This document shows, in pieces, positions 10,527 through 19,900 of a DNA stretch of 64,000 nt. The stretch lies in the NCBI RefSeq assembly GCF_013402915.1, contig NC_050719.1, positions 930,001-994,000 of the forward strand, read 5' to 3'. Made by a program: the position numbers and the translations under genes. Under the pieces are notes generated by a model. It was not told where the DNA came from, ran no database searches, and was given only the letters and a program-made list of their open reading frames with translations. Source of the stretch: Zygotorulaspora mrakii. Lineage: Eukaryota > Ascomycota > Saccharomycetes > Saccharomycetales > Saccharomycetaceae. Each line of letters starts with the position of its first letter. Within the stretch, counting starts at the first letter, position 1.

Positions 10527-11417
10527 ATGAACACAGCATTGTTTGATACAGATGTCTCCAAGATACCGGCAAACAAAAAGAACCTAGCTATTGCGTACAT
10601 AATCGTCATGGGCGACGCACAGAGTGGCAAAACCTCTTTAATTTTCAGGTGGTTAAATGGCACCTACAATAGAATTGCGCCTGGCGCGTACATGGAAGAC
10701 ATATACAGCAAGAGCTACAAGCAAGAGTTTATGGCGGAGAATCCGTATGGCAAAAATGGCAAAAATGGCAATAATGGCAACACAAGGTTCGGCACTGAGC
10801 TGAAAAGGCACGCCGTCACACATGTGAGCTTTCTAGACATGGAATCGGTCGAGAAGACATACAACTCGGAAATGAGGAATATCCAGCTAAAAGAGTCCGA
10901 TGCGTTTGTGATAGCGTTTGATCCAACGTGTGAAAACCCAATCGAGTCGATTCGGACACAATATAAACTGATAGAGGACGCGACCGATTTACAGGACAAG
11001 CCGCCAATTGTTGTGATATGTTCAACAAAGTGCGATCTGGAGGCCGATTACAGGGTGGGTCTGGATCAAATCCTGGAGTTCATGGACAGGGCGGGCCTCC
11101 CGACGTCTAATTTTTTCCAAGTGAGCGCGAAATCCGGCGAACATACGACTAGATTGTTGTACTACGTGTTGCAACAGATAAAGAAGCGGAAAATAGCAGC
11201 CAACGAGGAGGCCAAGACGTATTCAGACACAGCAGACACAGCAGACACAGCAACCGCTGTAGCGATAACTCGTGAACTCGAAACCGATGCTGTGAAGAGA
11301 GACACAGAACTGACACAAGAGATGCACACTGTGCCAAACAAAGAACCGGCATTTCTGTGCGGCACAAAAAAGATTAAGACGAAGCTTAAAAGAGCTAAAC
11401 GATGCGTAATATGCTGA
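10527..11417 (+). CDS. Divergent Ras-like small GTPase with CAAX tail (YHR022C-like)
   Basis: Its position between MYO1 and RPS27 matches S. cerevisiae YHR022C, a Ras-like gene of unknown function. I prefer ATG 10527 (296 residues); the in-frame ATG at 10437 lies in a microsatellite. The P-loop GDAQSGKT (29-36) is good. The G4 motif is TKCD (167-170, usually NKxD) and G5 is SAKS (about 200-203). G3 is FLDMES (102-107), lacking the DxxGQ glycine and catalytic glutamine of Ras. Insertions look like slipped repeats: NGKNGKNGNNGN (about 76-85) and DTADTADTATA (about 234-244). The tail is polybasic and ends CVIC, a plausible prenylation signal, so membrane attachment is inferred. It appears to be fast evolving; nucleotide hydrolysis may be impaired. 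Function is unknown. Confidence 0.8.
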   Translation: MNTALFDTDVSKIPANKKNLAIAYIIVMGDAQSGKTSLIFRWLNGTYNRIAPGAYMEDIYSKSYKQEFMAENPYGKNGKNGNNGNTRFGTELKRHAVTHVSFLDMESVEKTYNSEMRNIQLKESDAFVIAFDPTCENPIESIRTQYKLIEDATDLQDKPPIVVICSTKCDLEADYRVGLDQILEFMDRAGLPTSNFFQVSAKSGEHTTRLLYYVLQQIKKRKIAANEEAKTYSDTADTADTATAVAITRELETDAVKRDTELTQEMHTVPNKEPAFLCGTKKIKTKLKRAKRCVIC

Positions 11418-12049
11418 AGCTACTGACGTTACTGGCCTAAGTGACCCACACTGCGTTGCGCATTGCAAATCCTTTATAGCTATTGTAAATAAGAGACGAA
11501 AAGATGGTACGACTTTGTAACTCTGGACGACAGCGCAGCCCAAGAACGAGGTGGCATATCGGAGATGGACCCCAGCAGGGCCGTGGCGGTCGGAGGTAGG
11601 TCTCCGACAGCTGTGGGCGTCATACAGTACGGCGCAAGCTCTCTCCGGGCAGACGCCCGGAGGTTGATAATTTGCCTGTTTTGAAGTGTGTGACTGCTAT
11701 TCCGAACATCTTTGCACCACTCTGTAGAAGCAAAAATTGCCGTAAAGCCGTACATCGCACATGTAGACTCAAAAGCTCTTTTTGTTTTTGCGTTCGGTTC
11801 GGGCCCAGAATCCGCACAGCTGCAGAACGGCGTCGGTGTTGCGCGTCTGTGGCGGCGATTCTTCGCTGATCTGTCTCAGCCAGAACTGTTTTTTCTCGTA
11901 CTTGCAGGTTATCGTAATGGCTGTATTCTACGACATCTACTTGGAAAATTTCATTTTATCTGTATTTGCGTATATATAATTTGGCAGTTGAACAGTTTTT
12001 GGAGTTTTGTCTATTTTAATATACCATACGCAAGATCACATAGTCCAAA
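11418..12049. other. Gene-free spacer upstream of RPS27, with two GC-rich hairpins
   Basis: This 632-bp region between the Ras-like gene and the RPS27 start must include the RPS27 promoter. Its GC content around 11520-11670 is clearly higher than the surroundings. Two perfect inverted repeats lie close together (11589-11608 and 11643-11662). The T-rich part after about 11880 is typical of ribosomal-protein promoters. No conserved protein frame was seen; a 133-codon frame through this area starts without ATG and crosses the RPS27 splice site. Confidence 0.5.
11589..11662. other. Two adjacent GC-rich stem-loops
   Basis: The first stem is GTCGGAG (11589-11595) with CTCCGAC (11602-11608) around a 6-nt loop. 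The second is CTCCGGGC (11643-11650) with GCCCGGAG (11655-11662) around AGAC. Both stems are perfect. They could be part of an RNA, a recombination remnant or chance. No known yeast RNA family was recognised. Confidence 0.4.
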
Positions 12050-12691
12050 ATGGTATGTTGTAGATAGAGGAATAGGAGGAATAGACCACACAAGAACACA
12101 CAGGAACACATGAACGCAGCAAGAAAAGGAACGGATGCCTGGGGAGCGTGGAGAGACAAGAAGACCAAGAAGCAGATGAGACAGAGTGGAGATTAGTGGA
12201 GTTATGTCACAGTTCAGTTTTTGAGAGGAGTTCCCGTTAGGTGGTGGAGCTACCGGGAGGTGGCGTCACAGTGGAGGCGTTCACGTCATTATGTCACTGG
12301 CGGAGAGCTGCGCGGTCTTGGTGCTCCGCGCTGGGAGGTGTTCGTGAGTGGTCTCGTTGTTTGTTGTTCGTTGCTCGTTGTTCGTTGTTCGTTGTTCTGT
12401 ATATTTGCGCTCGTTTTACTAACCGTTTCATTTTTTTTACTCCAGGTTTTAGTTCAAGATTTGTTACACCCAACTGCTGCCTCTGAAGCCAGAAAACACA
12501 AGTTAAAGACTTTGGTTCAATCTCCAAGATCATACTTTTTGGACGTCAAATGCCCAGGCTGTTTGAACATCACCACTGTCTTCTCTCATGCTCAAACTGC
12601 TGTGACTTGTGAATCATGTTCCACGGTTCTATGCACACCAACCGGTGGTAAGGCCAAACTATCTGAAGGTACCTCTTTCAGAAGAAAGTAA
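12050..12691 (+). CDS. RPS27: 40S ribosomal protein eS27, spliced (12050..12052 + 12446..12691)
   Basis: Small-subunit ribosomal protein with a zinc finger. Exon 1 is only the ATG (12050-12052), followed at once by the 5' splice site GTATGT. Exon 2 (12446-12691) starts GTTTTAGTTCAAGAT and completes [20 protein letters not shown], giving 82 residues, the family length. The zinc ligands are visible as CPGC and CESCSTVLC. In S. cerevisiae there are two copies, RPS27A on XI and RPS27B on VIII. Here one gene joins the chromosome VIII block (MYO1, YHR022C) to the chromosome XI block (RSM22, SRP102), as expected for an unduplicated ancestor. The codons are those of a highly expressed gene. Confidence 0.96.
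12053..12445 (+). other. RPS27 spliceosomal intron (393 nt)
   Basis: The 5' splice site is GTATGT (12053), the branch point is a perfect TACTAAC (12417-12423) and the 3' site is CAG at 12443-12445, after a T-rich stretch. The intron holds a TTCGTTG-type tandem repeat (about 12353-12398). Confidence 0.95.
12353..12398 (+). repeat. TTCGTTG heptamer repeat in RPS27 intron
   Basis: Repeated GTTGTTC/GTTGCTC heptamers run just upstream of the branch point. It is U- and G-rich in the RNA and could not pair strongly with itself. It is probably slippage. Confidence 0.7.
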
Positions 12692-12820
12692 ATTAGAAAT
12701 AATAAATTATAACTTTTGTATATTTTTAATATCGAAACAAAAATCGTCATTTACTAGTTCAGTTGCATTTTTTTCGTTATGTACAGGTTGTGTCTTCGCG
12801 AGAAGATACGTATAAATAGT

Positions 12821-14878
12821 TTAGGTTTTTTTCTTATCCATTTTTGCGTAGTCATGGCCATATACTTCTGCCAGAGTACCGATATCCATGGTCTCATGAG
12901 CATGTGGGAAGAGTTCATCAATTCTTCTATCCCGCTCCTTCGCGTCCTTCTTCAGGCGTTTAATCCTTGCTTTTTCCAGCATTTCTAACTTAGCGATGTT
13001 GAAATTTACCGAACCCTTCAACTTTGTCTTTGCTTCGAGCGGCCACAGGTCAGATTTCATCGATTTTCTTGCATCATGATAAATTTGTTTATCGAAGGAT
13101 TTTGGCACTGTCCATTTTTCCAGTTGTCCAGACGACCCACATAACTCTAATGTAACATGGCCTTTCCTCTTTTTGGGTTGGTTGATGATGCGTGGCCATG
13201 TATTTTGAGTCTTATCGCCGAGGGATCCAATTTCGAATCTGTTTGTTGCGTTCTCTCTTTCGTGTTCTATTCTTTCAATCGATTCTTTGTCACATGGTGA
13301 CCGTTCAACAATTAGATAAGAATAGTTTATAAGTTCATAGTTTTGCCCGTTTTTTCTCCCGGTTCCTGCATTTGCCATTCCGGGCATGCCAATACCATCT
13401 TCTGGAGTTTGCCATGGCGTTGCCAGAATTTTACCTTTTTTCAGTTCCATACTAAACTTACTTCTTAGTACATTTTTTTGAAAATTACAGAACTTGAGTT
13501 TGTTATCTTTATCATGTTCGTATAATTTTGGATTTCCAACTTGTAAAGGACATTTACGGTGATGCGGACATGGTGCAATTATCTTGAGATAGAAATTAAT
13601 GTTTGACGCTTTTTCGTTCTCTTCCTCTCTCTTTTCCAGTTCTCTTAACAACTCTGGTTCGAATTCTAGTTCTTTTTCATTTATCGGTCCATGATTTTCA
13701 TCTATTTCCTTTAAGAGTCTCTTTGCATCTTCGAAATTAGCCCTTGATTCTTCATCTTTTTTTGATTCAATTTTGGTTTTTTTGATTGATCCTCTAGTCC
13801 AAGGTCTTGGTATTTTGCCATGTTCATCCGGAAAATTTTCTGGTCTGATCATTATTTGTCTTGCTCTACTAATTGTTTCAAAACCTAATGGGTTTCCTCT
13901 TTCCACAATTACTAGATTACCTCCAGGCGCCAATAAATTCAAATAATGTTCTAAATTATCATCTATTTGTATTGGGAATTTCTCTTCATTTTTTAATAGT
14001 TGATGAGTTATTATTATCAGATCATATTGTCCAGATCCAGGTACATTTTTTGTCAACCTTGTGTTTATGTTGATTTTTTTGGTCATCACTTCACCAACTA
14101 AATCTTCACCCTCTACTATATCATCGGAATTCTCTGCGGTGTCAACAGTAACAGTTTCATCGCGAACCTCATTCAATTGCCTACTAAGCATTAGTTTTGC
14201 TCGTTTTTGCATATCTATGTGACCAATAATAACGGCTTCTTTGTTTTTTGGCCTATAGTCTTTACCCATAAGATCATTCAATGCAACAATGCCTGTAGCA
14301 GGTCCATAACCAACATCAAGTACATTTTGAGGATTGAAGACTCTATTCCCCAAACGTTTTCTTAACTCTGTCAAGGTCTGATATATTGCTGCATAATTTT
14401 GCTGAAAAATGGCTGCAATATGTGAATCAACTTCCATTGTACTTTTCATTGGTCGATGCAATTTATCACGGTACAGTTCTACATAATAATTAGATGCTGA
14501 TCTTCTCAAATTGTTTGGGATTTGTACTGACAGAATGTTGTTTTTTATCACTTGTGATACCAGAGGATTGAGTTCAATCTGATCTCTGAAACTCATAGCC
14601 TGTAGAGTTTCTGGTAATACTCTTGCCTCTTGAGAATTCCTTCCTTGAAGAGGCTCACCGTCTTTTTTTCTGAATGGAGAGGTAGCATTTTGGGAAAGTA
14701 TATCATTTCTTTCAATAACCCGTATATCATCCTCAGAGTCTACAGTTACACCAAACGATAGATCATTATTCGATGGATATTTGCTATTTTCGAAATCTAG
14801 GCCTTCCAAAGATGCTCTTGAAAAGCTAGACAGACTTCTTCTAACAGCTGAGTACTTGAGACTAATAGATCGTAACAT
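12821..14878 (-). CDS. RSM22: Mitoribosomal small-subunit assembly factor / methyltransferase-like protein
   Basis: Mitochondrial protein of the Rsm22/METTL17 family, needed for the mitochondrial small ribosomal subunit. It has 685 residues (about 628 in S. cerevisiae). The N-terminus (MLRSISLKYSAVRRSLSSFSRAS) is basic and lacks acidic residues, a good presequence. The methyltransferase fold includes VLDVGYGPATGIVAL (motif I) and later LAPGGNLVIVERG. The cysteines in IAPCPHHRKCPL and LKFCNFQKN match the family's iron-sulfur ligands; the fourth ligand was not identified with certainty. A central acidic insertion (EELEKREEENEK region) probably accounts for some of the extra length. It is divergent from SRP102, with about 170 bp between the starts. 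Confidence 0.92.
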   Translation of the reverse strand: MLRSISLKYSAVRRSLSSFSRASLEGLDFENSKYPSNNDLSFGVTVDSEDDIRVIERNDILSQNATSPFRKKDGEPLQGRNSQEARVLPETLQAMSFRDQIELNPLVSQVIKNNILSVQIPNNLRRSASNYYVELYRDKLHRPMKSTMEVDSHIAAIFQQNYAAIYQTLTELRKRLGNRVFNPQNVLDVGYGPATGIVALNDLMGKDYRPKNKEAVIIGHIDMQKRAKLMLSRQLNEVRDETVTVDTAENSDDIVEGEDLVGEVMTKKININTRLTKNVPGSGQYDLIIITHQLLKNEEKFPIQIDDNLEHYLNLLAPGGNLVIVERGNPLGFETISRARQIMIRPENFPDEHGKIPRPWTRGSIKKTKIESKKDEESRANFEDAKRLLKEIDENHGPINEKELEFEPELLRELEKREEENEKASNINFYLKIIAPCPHHRKCPLQVGNPKLYEHDKDNKLKFCNFQKNVLRSKFSMELKKGKILATPWQTPEDGIGMPGMANAGTGRKNGQNYELINYSYLIVERSPCDKESIERIEHERENATNRFEIGSLGDKTQNTWPRIINQPKKRKGHVTLELCGSSGQLEKWTVPKSFDKQIYHDARKSMKSDLWPLEAKTKLKGSVNFNIAKLEMLEKARIKRLKKDAKERDRRIDELFPHAHETMDIGTLAEVYGHDYAKMDKKKT

Positions 14879-15052
14879 TCAATTGTCTTGGCAATACTTT
14901 CAACTGTTTTATTATATTTTTTTGGGAAAGGTCATCGGTAACTTCTGTTTTTTTCATGTGGAAACTATATCAATTCCGAAGTCTTCTACAAATTGAAATT
15001 CTGACTTTCAAAATAAATAACCTTTTGAAATATCGGTAAAACCATTCTAGTA

Positions 15053-15847
15053 ATGTTGAACAACACAGTGCTCATTGCACTAGTGTTTGTGCTTATAACA
15101 TCCTCCTTGCTATTGATCACTCAAAGACATAAGGGCAGTCGATTGGTTCTCAATGGAGAATCGATAACTAAAAACAAAGAACCTACAATAATTATCGCTG
15201 GACCTTCCAATAGTGGTAAAACAGCTTTTTATACCTTTTTGACAAGTGGAAAATTAACGAACACCGTTACGTCTCAAAAAACAAGTGTTGCACATGATTT
15301 CAAGTTATCAAAAGCAAATACATTCAGATTAATGGAGTTCCCAGGTCACAATAAACTGCGCAAGCAACTAATTGATACTTTGGAAAGCTCTAACAATATC
15401 AAAGGATTATTATTCATGGTAGATTCCACAACGGATCCAAAAGACTTAACGGAGGTTGCTGAGTTTCTATTTCAAATCCTTCAAGTCACAGAACGCCAGC
15501 CGGATGGTTGCGATATTCTCTTAGCATGTAATAAATGTGAATCGTTCACCTCTAGACCACCGGCAAAAATTAAGGACGCCCTCGAGAAAGAGATGGATAA
15601 AATAATTGCTAGGAAAAGAAAATCACTAGATAGTGTCCAGAATACCCTCAATGGAAGTCTAAAGAAAACCGACGATGCCGATAACGAAGACGATCAAGAA
15701 GAAAAGAGCGCTCTCTTGGATATCCAAGTTGCCGGTGGATTTAAATTCAGCTCATTAGAAGGTAATGTCGACGCCCTTGAAGGCAGTGTAACAAAAAACA
15801 ATGTTGATAAATGGGAATGCTGGATTGAAGAAAGATTAATCAATTAG
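15053..15847 (+). CDS. SRP102: Signal recognition particle receptor beta subunit
   Basis: ER-membrane GTPase that anchors SRP receptor alpha (Srp101) for co-translational targeting. It has 264 residues (about 244 in S. cerevisiae). One transmembrane helix lies near residues 6-23. It is followed by the P-loop GPSNSGKT (50-57), the G3-like motif MEFPGH and G4 CNKCES. An acidic insertion (TDDADNEDDQEEKS) lies between G4 and the C-terminal helix. Residue order and orientation next to RSM22 match S. cerevisiae YKL154W. Confidence 0.94.
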   Translation: MLNNTVLIALVFVLITSSLLLITQRHKGSRLVLNGESITKNKEPTIIIAGPSNSGKTAFYTFLTSGKLTNTVTSQKTSVAHDFKLSKANTFRLMEFPGHNKLRKQLIDTLESSNNIKGLLFMVDSTTDPKDLTEVAEFLFQILQVTERQPDGCDILLACNKCESFTSRPPAKIKDALEKEMDKIIARKRKSLDSVQNTLNGSLKKTDDADNEDDQEEKSALLDIQVAGGFKFSSLEGNVDALEGSVTKNNVDKWECWIEERLIN

Positions 15848-15866
15848 TCATTTATCGAATTTCTAG

Positions 15867-16115
15867 TTATATAGCTATATCAATTTCTAGCAAATGTGAT
15901 CTGCTTTCATCATCTTTCGAGTCAAGAAGTAGCAATACTCCAAGAAATGTACCCACCATTGCAAATCCGAGTAGTAGCAGTGATATGGGTAAATATACAG
16001 CATATATGCTAGGCAATGGGAACATTGACAACTTGTTGTCTAATTCAAATACAGGCAACAAAAGCCACACAGTGTAGTACAGCATTGCTACCGTAAGTAA
16101 AGCAAATCTATTCAT
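15867..16115 (-). CDS. Small two-helix membrane protein, DPM2-like
   Basis: The 82-residue ORF has two clear hydrophobic segments: LLTVAMLYYTVWLLLPVF (about 6-23) and IYAVYLPISLLLLGFAMVGTFLGVLLLL (about 37-64), then an acidic tail. The layout, including the hydrophilic start MNRF and the FPLPSIYAVYLP turn, resembles DPM2, the small regulatory subunit of dolichol-phosphate-mannose synthase, and the uncharacterised S. cerevisiae YIL102C-A. S. cerevisiae Dpm1 has its own anchor and works without DPM2, so the role here is unclear. It is convergent with SRP102 (20 bp apart). I am fairly sure it is a real gene, less sure of the family. Confidence 0.65.
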   Translation of the reverse strand: MNRFALLTVAMLYYTVWLLLPVFELDNKLSMFPLPSIYAVYLPISLLLLGFAMVGTFLGVLLLLDSKDDESRSHLLEIDIAI

Positions 16116-16320
16116 GTTGCATCCATGTTAAACACAAAGACGGATCAGGACCGACGGGACTCTGGACTTCAATGCATGGACTAAATTCTATTATGTCAAC
16201 ATTTTCTCAGCGAATTGATTTAAAACGCTACGGTTAATCAACCATACGTTCGAAAGTAAACGTGATACTGCTTTTCCGATGAGTACATAATGGTCTCTAA
16301 CGAAAACATACAATTTATTA

Positions 16321-16392
16321 GCTCGCGTGGCGTAATGGCAACGCGTCTGACTTCTAATCAGAAGATTGTGGGTTCGACCCCCACCGTGAGTG
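16321..16392 (+). tRNA. tRNA-Arg (UCU)
   Basis: The 72-nt cloverleaf has anticodon TCT in the loop CTTCTAA, the T-loop GGTTCGACCCC, and an acceptor stem GCTCGCG/CGTGAGT with discriminator G. The A box is GGCGTAATGGCAACG-like. A T-rich tract (TTTATTTTTATTTTT) follows as Pol III terminator. No intron. Confidence 0.97.
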
Positions 16393-16487
16393 TTTATTTT
16401 TATTTTTATTTTCTCTCTTTAGAGACCAACTTTAAGCAAAATGGATTACTTTTTATACCTTGCTCGCCATGACGCAAAGTACACAAA

Positions 16488-16519
16488 AGTATCATTTTTG
16501 GAGAGTATCATTTTTGGAG
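16488..16519 (+). repeat. Tandem duplication of a 16-bp word
   Basis: AGTATCATTTTTGGAG occurs twice head to tail (16488-16503, 16504-16519) between the two tRNA genes. It is a perfect and therefore recent duplication. Confidence 0.9.
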
Positions 16520-16586
16520 AGGTCAGGTGGATTTTACAAAAGAATATATAATGAAATTCTTGTAATGATAATATCAAATTCACTAA

Positions 16587-16658
16587 TCCGCGATAGTTTA
16601 ATGGTTAGAATGGGCGCTTGTCGCGTGCCAGATCGGGGTTCAATTCCCCGTCGCGGAG
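16587..16658 (+). tRNA. tRNA-Asp (GUC)
   Basis: The 72-nt cloverleaf has acceptor stem TCCGCGA/TCGCGGA with discriminator G, anticodon GTC in CTTGTCGCG, and the T-arm GGGGTTCAATTCCCC. A T-rich terminator follows (TTGTTTATTTTTTA). No intron. It lies 194 bp downstream of tRNA-Arg(UCU) on the same strand. Confidence 0.97.
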
Positions 16659-16966
16659 AATTGTTTATTTTTTATACTTGTTTTTGTTTCTCTATTCATC
16701 TCACGAAGAATAATGTTCGAGCTTTTTTCAACAGCAATTTGAATCCCTGTACTCACCGTGTTTTATTCGAGACAAGTGCTAGCAGTCTATCGTGTTTCTG
16801 CTTTCTTCATACTGCGAGTTCATTTGGCTGGCAAATTTTTTTATTTTTTCTGGTCACTTTGCATAGTGAAATTTCAAGTGCATGGTGGAAATATAAACAA
16901 CTATTTTGTCGAAGAAACAAAGTCTACAGCAACTATCATACCAGCAATTAAGTTCCTGTCTCGCTG
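16659..16966 (+). promoter_or_regulatory. NUP192 upstream region
   Basis: About 308 bp from the tRNA-Asp end to the NUP192 ATG. AT-rich with T-runs. No conserved ORF or recognised factor site. Frames through it overlap the tRNA and are rejected. Confidence 0.4.
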
Positions 16967-19900
16967 ATGCGGTGGTGTTCAAGTTCTTTTCAATGGCTTT
17001 ATGATACTATAGAGGTTGAGCAATTCAATAAAGACTTATTCGATGAGCTGTTACCAGATTTACAAAATTTAAACCTGTATAACGACAAATTCAAGAATGC
17101 TCAAAGTCGAGCCACCTTGGAAAAGGGTGAAATCACACTTGAAAATGGAAGCAGTTATAATGTTAACCAGGAATTCATGATTGCCGCGATACTATTATCG
17201 GACGAGCTTAATCTGGACGAATTGGTCGCTTGCGAGTTCATATTGTCAGATCCCAATATATCCAAGGGTTCAAACAGTGTTAATTTAGAGTTGGTAAACG
17301 CAGGCAAAGTTCAATTTTTTCTAAGGAGGCAATATATTTTACAAATTGTTGCTTATTTGACCAATTGTTTGAACCGGAACCACCATCTGTATCATTCACT
17401 AACGTCAAACGGTGTTTTGGCGAACAACATCTTGAAATGTTTTTCTAGTATTGATGAACAACTGTTGGAGATTAAACAGTCTGTTGGCAAGGCTCAATTA
17501 TTGGATAATTACTCCCTTTTAGCCCAGCAGAATGTCAAGTTCAAAAGAGATTTTTTATTACGAGAATATGATACCCTCAGTCAGATTCTCTATGGTCTCG
17601 TCATTAACGGCACACTAATGGAGAAGAATCACTTGTTAAAACTGATAAATCATGTAACGGAAATGCAGTCAAACAATTTTTTCATCATTTACTATCTTCC
17701 ATCTATTTTTGCAGCCTTTGCAAAACTTGAAGATCTGCCCGATAAGGAAGTCCAATCAATACATTCACAGTTTCTTCAAGAGCTGAAATCAGATTCGATG
17801 TATGAGAAGCCAATAAGAGTGTCATTAATTTTTGTTTTCCTTTCCTATTTCATTAAATGGTGCAAATCAAAGCCAGAAAAAAGAGCCAACAGCATGGATT
17901 TTCAATCAACAGTAGACGAACCAATGACTAAATCTGTAGAATTTGGTGCTTTGGAGCAATTACTTATTTTTGCCGCTGATACATCCATTTCTGAAAAAGA
18001 CAAAAGCATTGAACTTTTCTATGATATTAGATCCCTCCTGGAAAGACACATTCCGAGATTAGCTCCCATAAATCTTTTAGATACGAATCCGAATGATTCA
18101 TCACAGAAACAACAACAGCAACAACATCAACAACAGCAGCAACTGCAGATCCAGAATCAACAGGGCCATCACGATTTGCATAATCTTAATGATCAATTTA
18201 CCAAAGTATCACTATCAGAGCAAACAAATTTCAGCTTTTTGTCAACATTCCATGACGTTTTACGGACCATTATAGCTGACTGCGCCTTTTTGCTAACAAA
18301 AATTAAAGATGCGGAAGAGGACTCTCTATTATCTGGAGAGGATCTAGATCTTGATGACATTGCACTAAGAGCTGACTTAGAAAGGTTTTTTTTGACGATT
18401 TACTATTTCTACGCTTCAAGACCACAATATTCAAAGCTATTTTGGCAGGACAAGGAGTCCAATGCTTATGGCTTTGTTGAATGGTCTTCTAAATGCAACG
18501 ATAGTTTGATGAGATCGTGCTTCTATCTAATGATCTCCAGTCTTTCATATGGGTCTGAAAACGCTTTAAGCGTTTATCACTATTTCAGTGGTGAAAACAA
18601 TGTCTCATGGAACATTATCGCACAATGCATCAGTGATTATGTACTGAAGATAACAAATTTAAATTTGAGAGTTCAACAAAAACAACAAAAGCAAGAGTCT
18701 GAAGAAGTAGACTCAACTGCCGTAGCGCTAGAAGAAGGTTTGAACGAGGAGGCTATAATTTTCATCTCATCTTTATTTACATTAATTGGCTCAGTAGCTA
18801 GTGATGTGGAAGAAAAGATCAAAAATTCCCTATCTGACTTGTTTATTGATACTCTATTCGAGTTTGCAAAGTTGGATACACCACTGATTGGTGCATGCTT
18901 GCAAACCTTAAGTCATTTAGTTCCCAAAATAGAGTCGAAAAGGTCAAATTTTTGGTATGCGCTAGACTCATTAATATTTAGAGGTGCACCTCTTTCATCT
19001 CTGGCGAGCTCATATCAAGTTGCATTCACTTCTGTTTTTACAAATTTTTCAGAAGTTGTTGGGTTTTTACAATTATTTCATAAGCTGGTGTTAATAGAGA
19101 CCAAAGAGGTTGATAGTGATTACTTGTTTTTTGGTAGATTAGCATTTCCAGCGAAACTTGGTCAAGGTTATCGTAAAATGGGTATCTGGCCTTATTTCGA
19201 CTATATTTTCCAAGAGGTACTTGTACACTCCAATCGACTTCCTGATAATAAAAGGGCGTGTGCGATTCAACTTCCAATCCTCAACATAATTGAGCAAGCA
19301 TTATTTTCCTTCGATTACAGATACATTATTAACTCAATACCCGCTCAGGCCAACTTTGATAAATTAGTCTGCACTGGCGATTTCTTCACTTACGTTCAAG
19401 AATGTCCAGCTCCGGTAGTTTTCAATTATCTTTTCATGGAAAAGGTGTATAACTGCATCTTCAGTATTGCATCTATTGGCGTGGATAACCTGACAATTGA
19501 TTTAGAAGGCGGAGCAGAGCAGCTTCAACTAATAGATATGGCTGTTAAAGTCATGTCCCTAGTGTTGAACTTTCAAGACCCTTATGTCGAAGAATTTGTC
19601 TCTATTTTGAGAAAAAACGATGAGAATAACTACTTTATACCGAAGGATTTTGGTTTGCATGGGTTAAGATCATTTTTTGATGCTATTCTTTTCAATCTAC
19701 CTGTTGTTGCACACCTCGGACTTTACGTTGGCTTAGATAAATACTCCTTAGGTTCGAATTCGCTCCAAATATTAAAAATGCTTTCTGGTCGCTATAGTGG
19801 TGACAAATTTTTCACCGTTGGTAATAAGTTGCTCACAATATTCGAGTCAGTTGATGAATCAGCAAGAATTAAAGATGCTTTCATATCTCAATTGGAAAGA

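Noticed and set aside
11712..12113. 133-codon frame upstream of RPS27
   Set aside because: It does not begin with ATG, crosses the RPS27 donor site and has no recognisable motif.
12221..12691. 156-codon frame ending in RPS27
   Set aside because: Its first part is read-through of the RPS27 intron; splice signals give the correct 82-residue protein.
16460..16951. 163-codon frame across tRNA-Asp
   Set aside because: Its translation runs through the tRNA gene and has no protein-like conservation.
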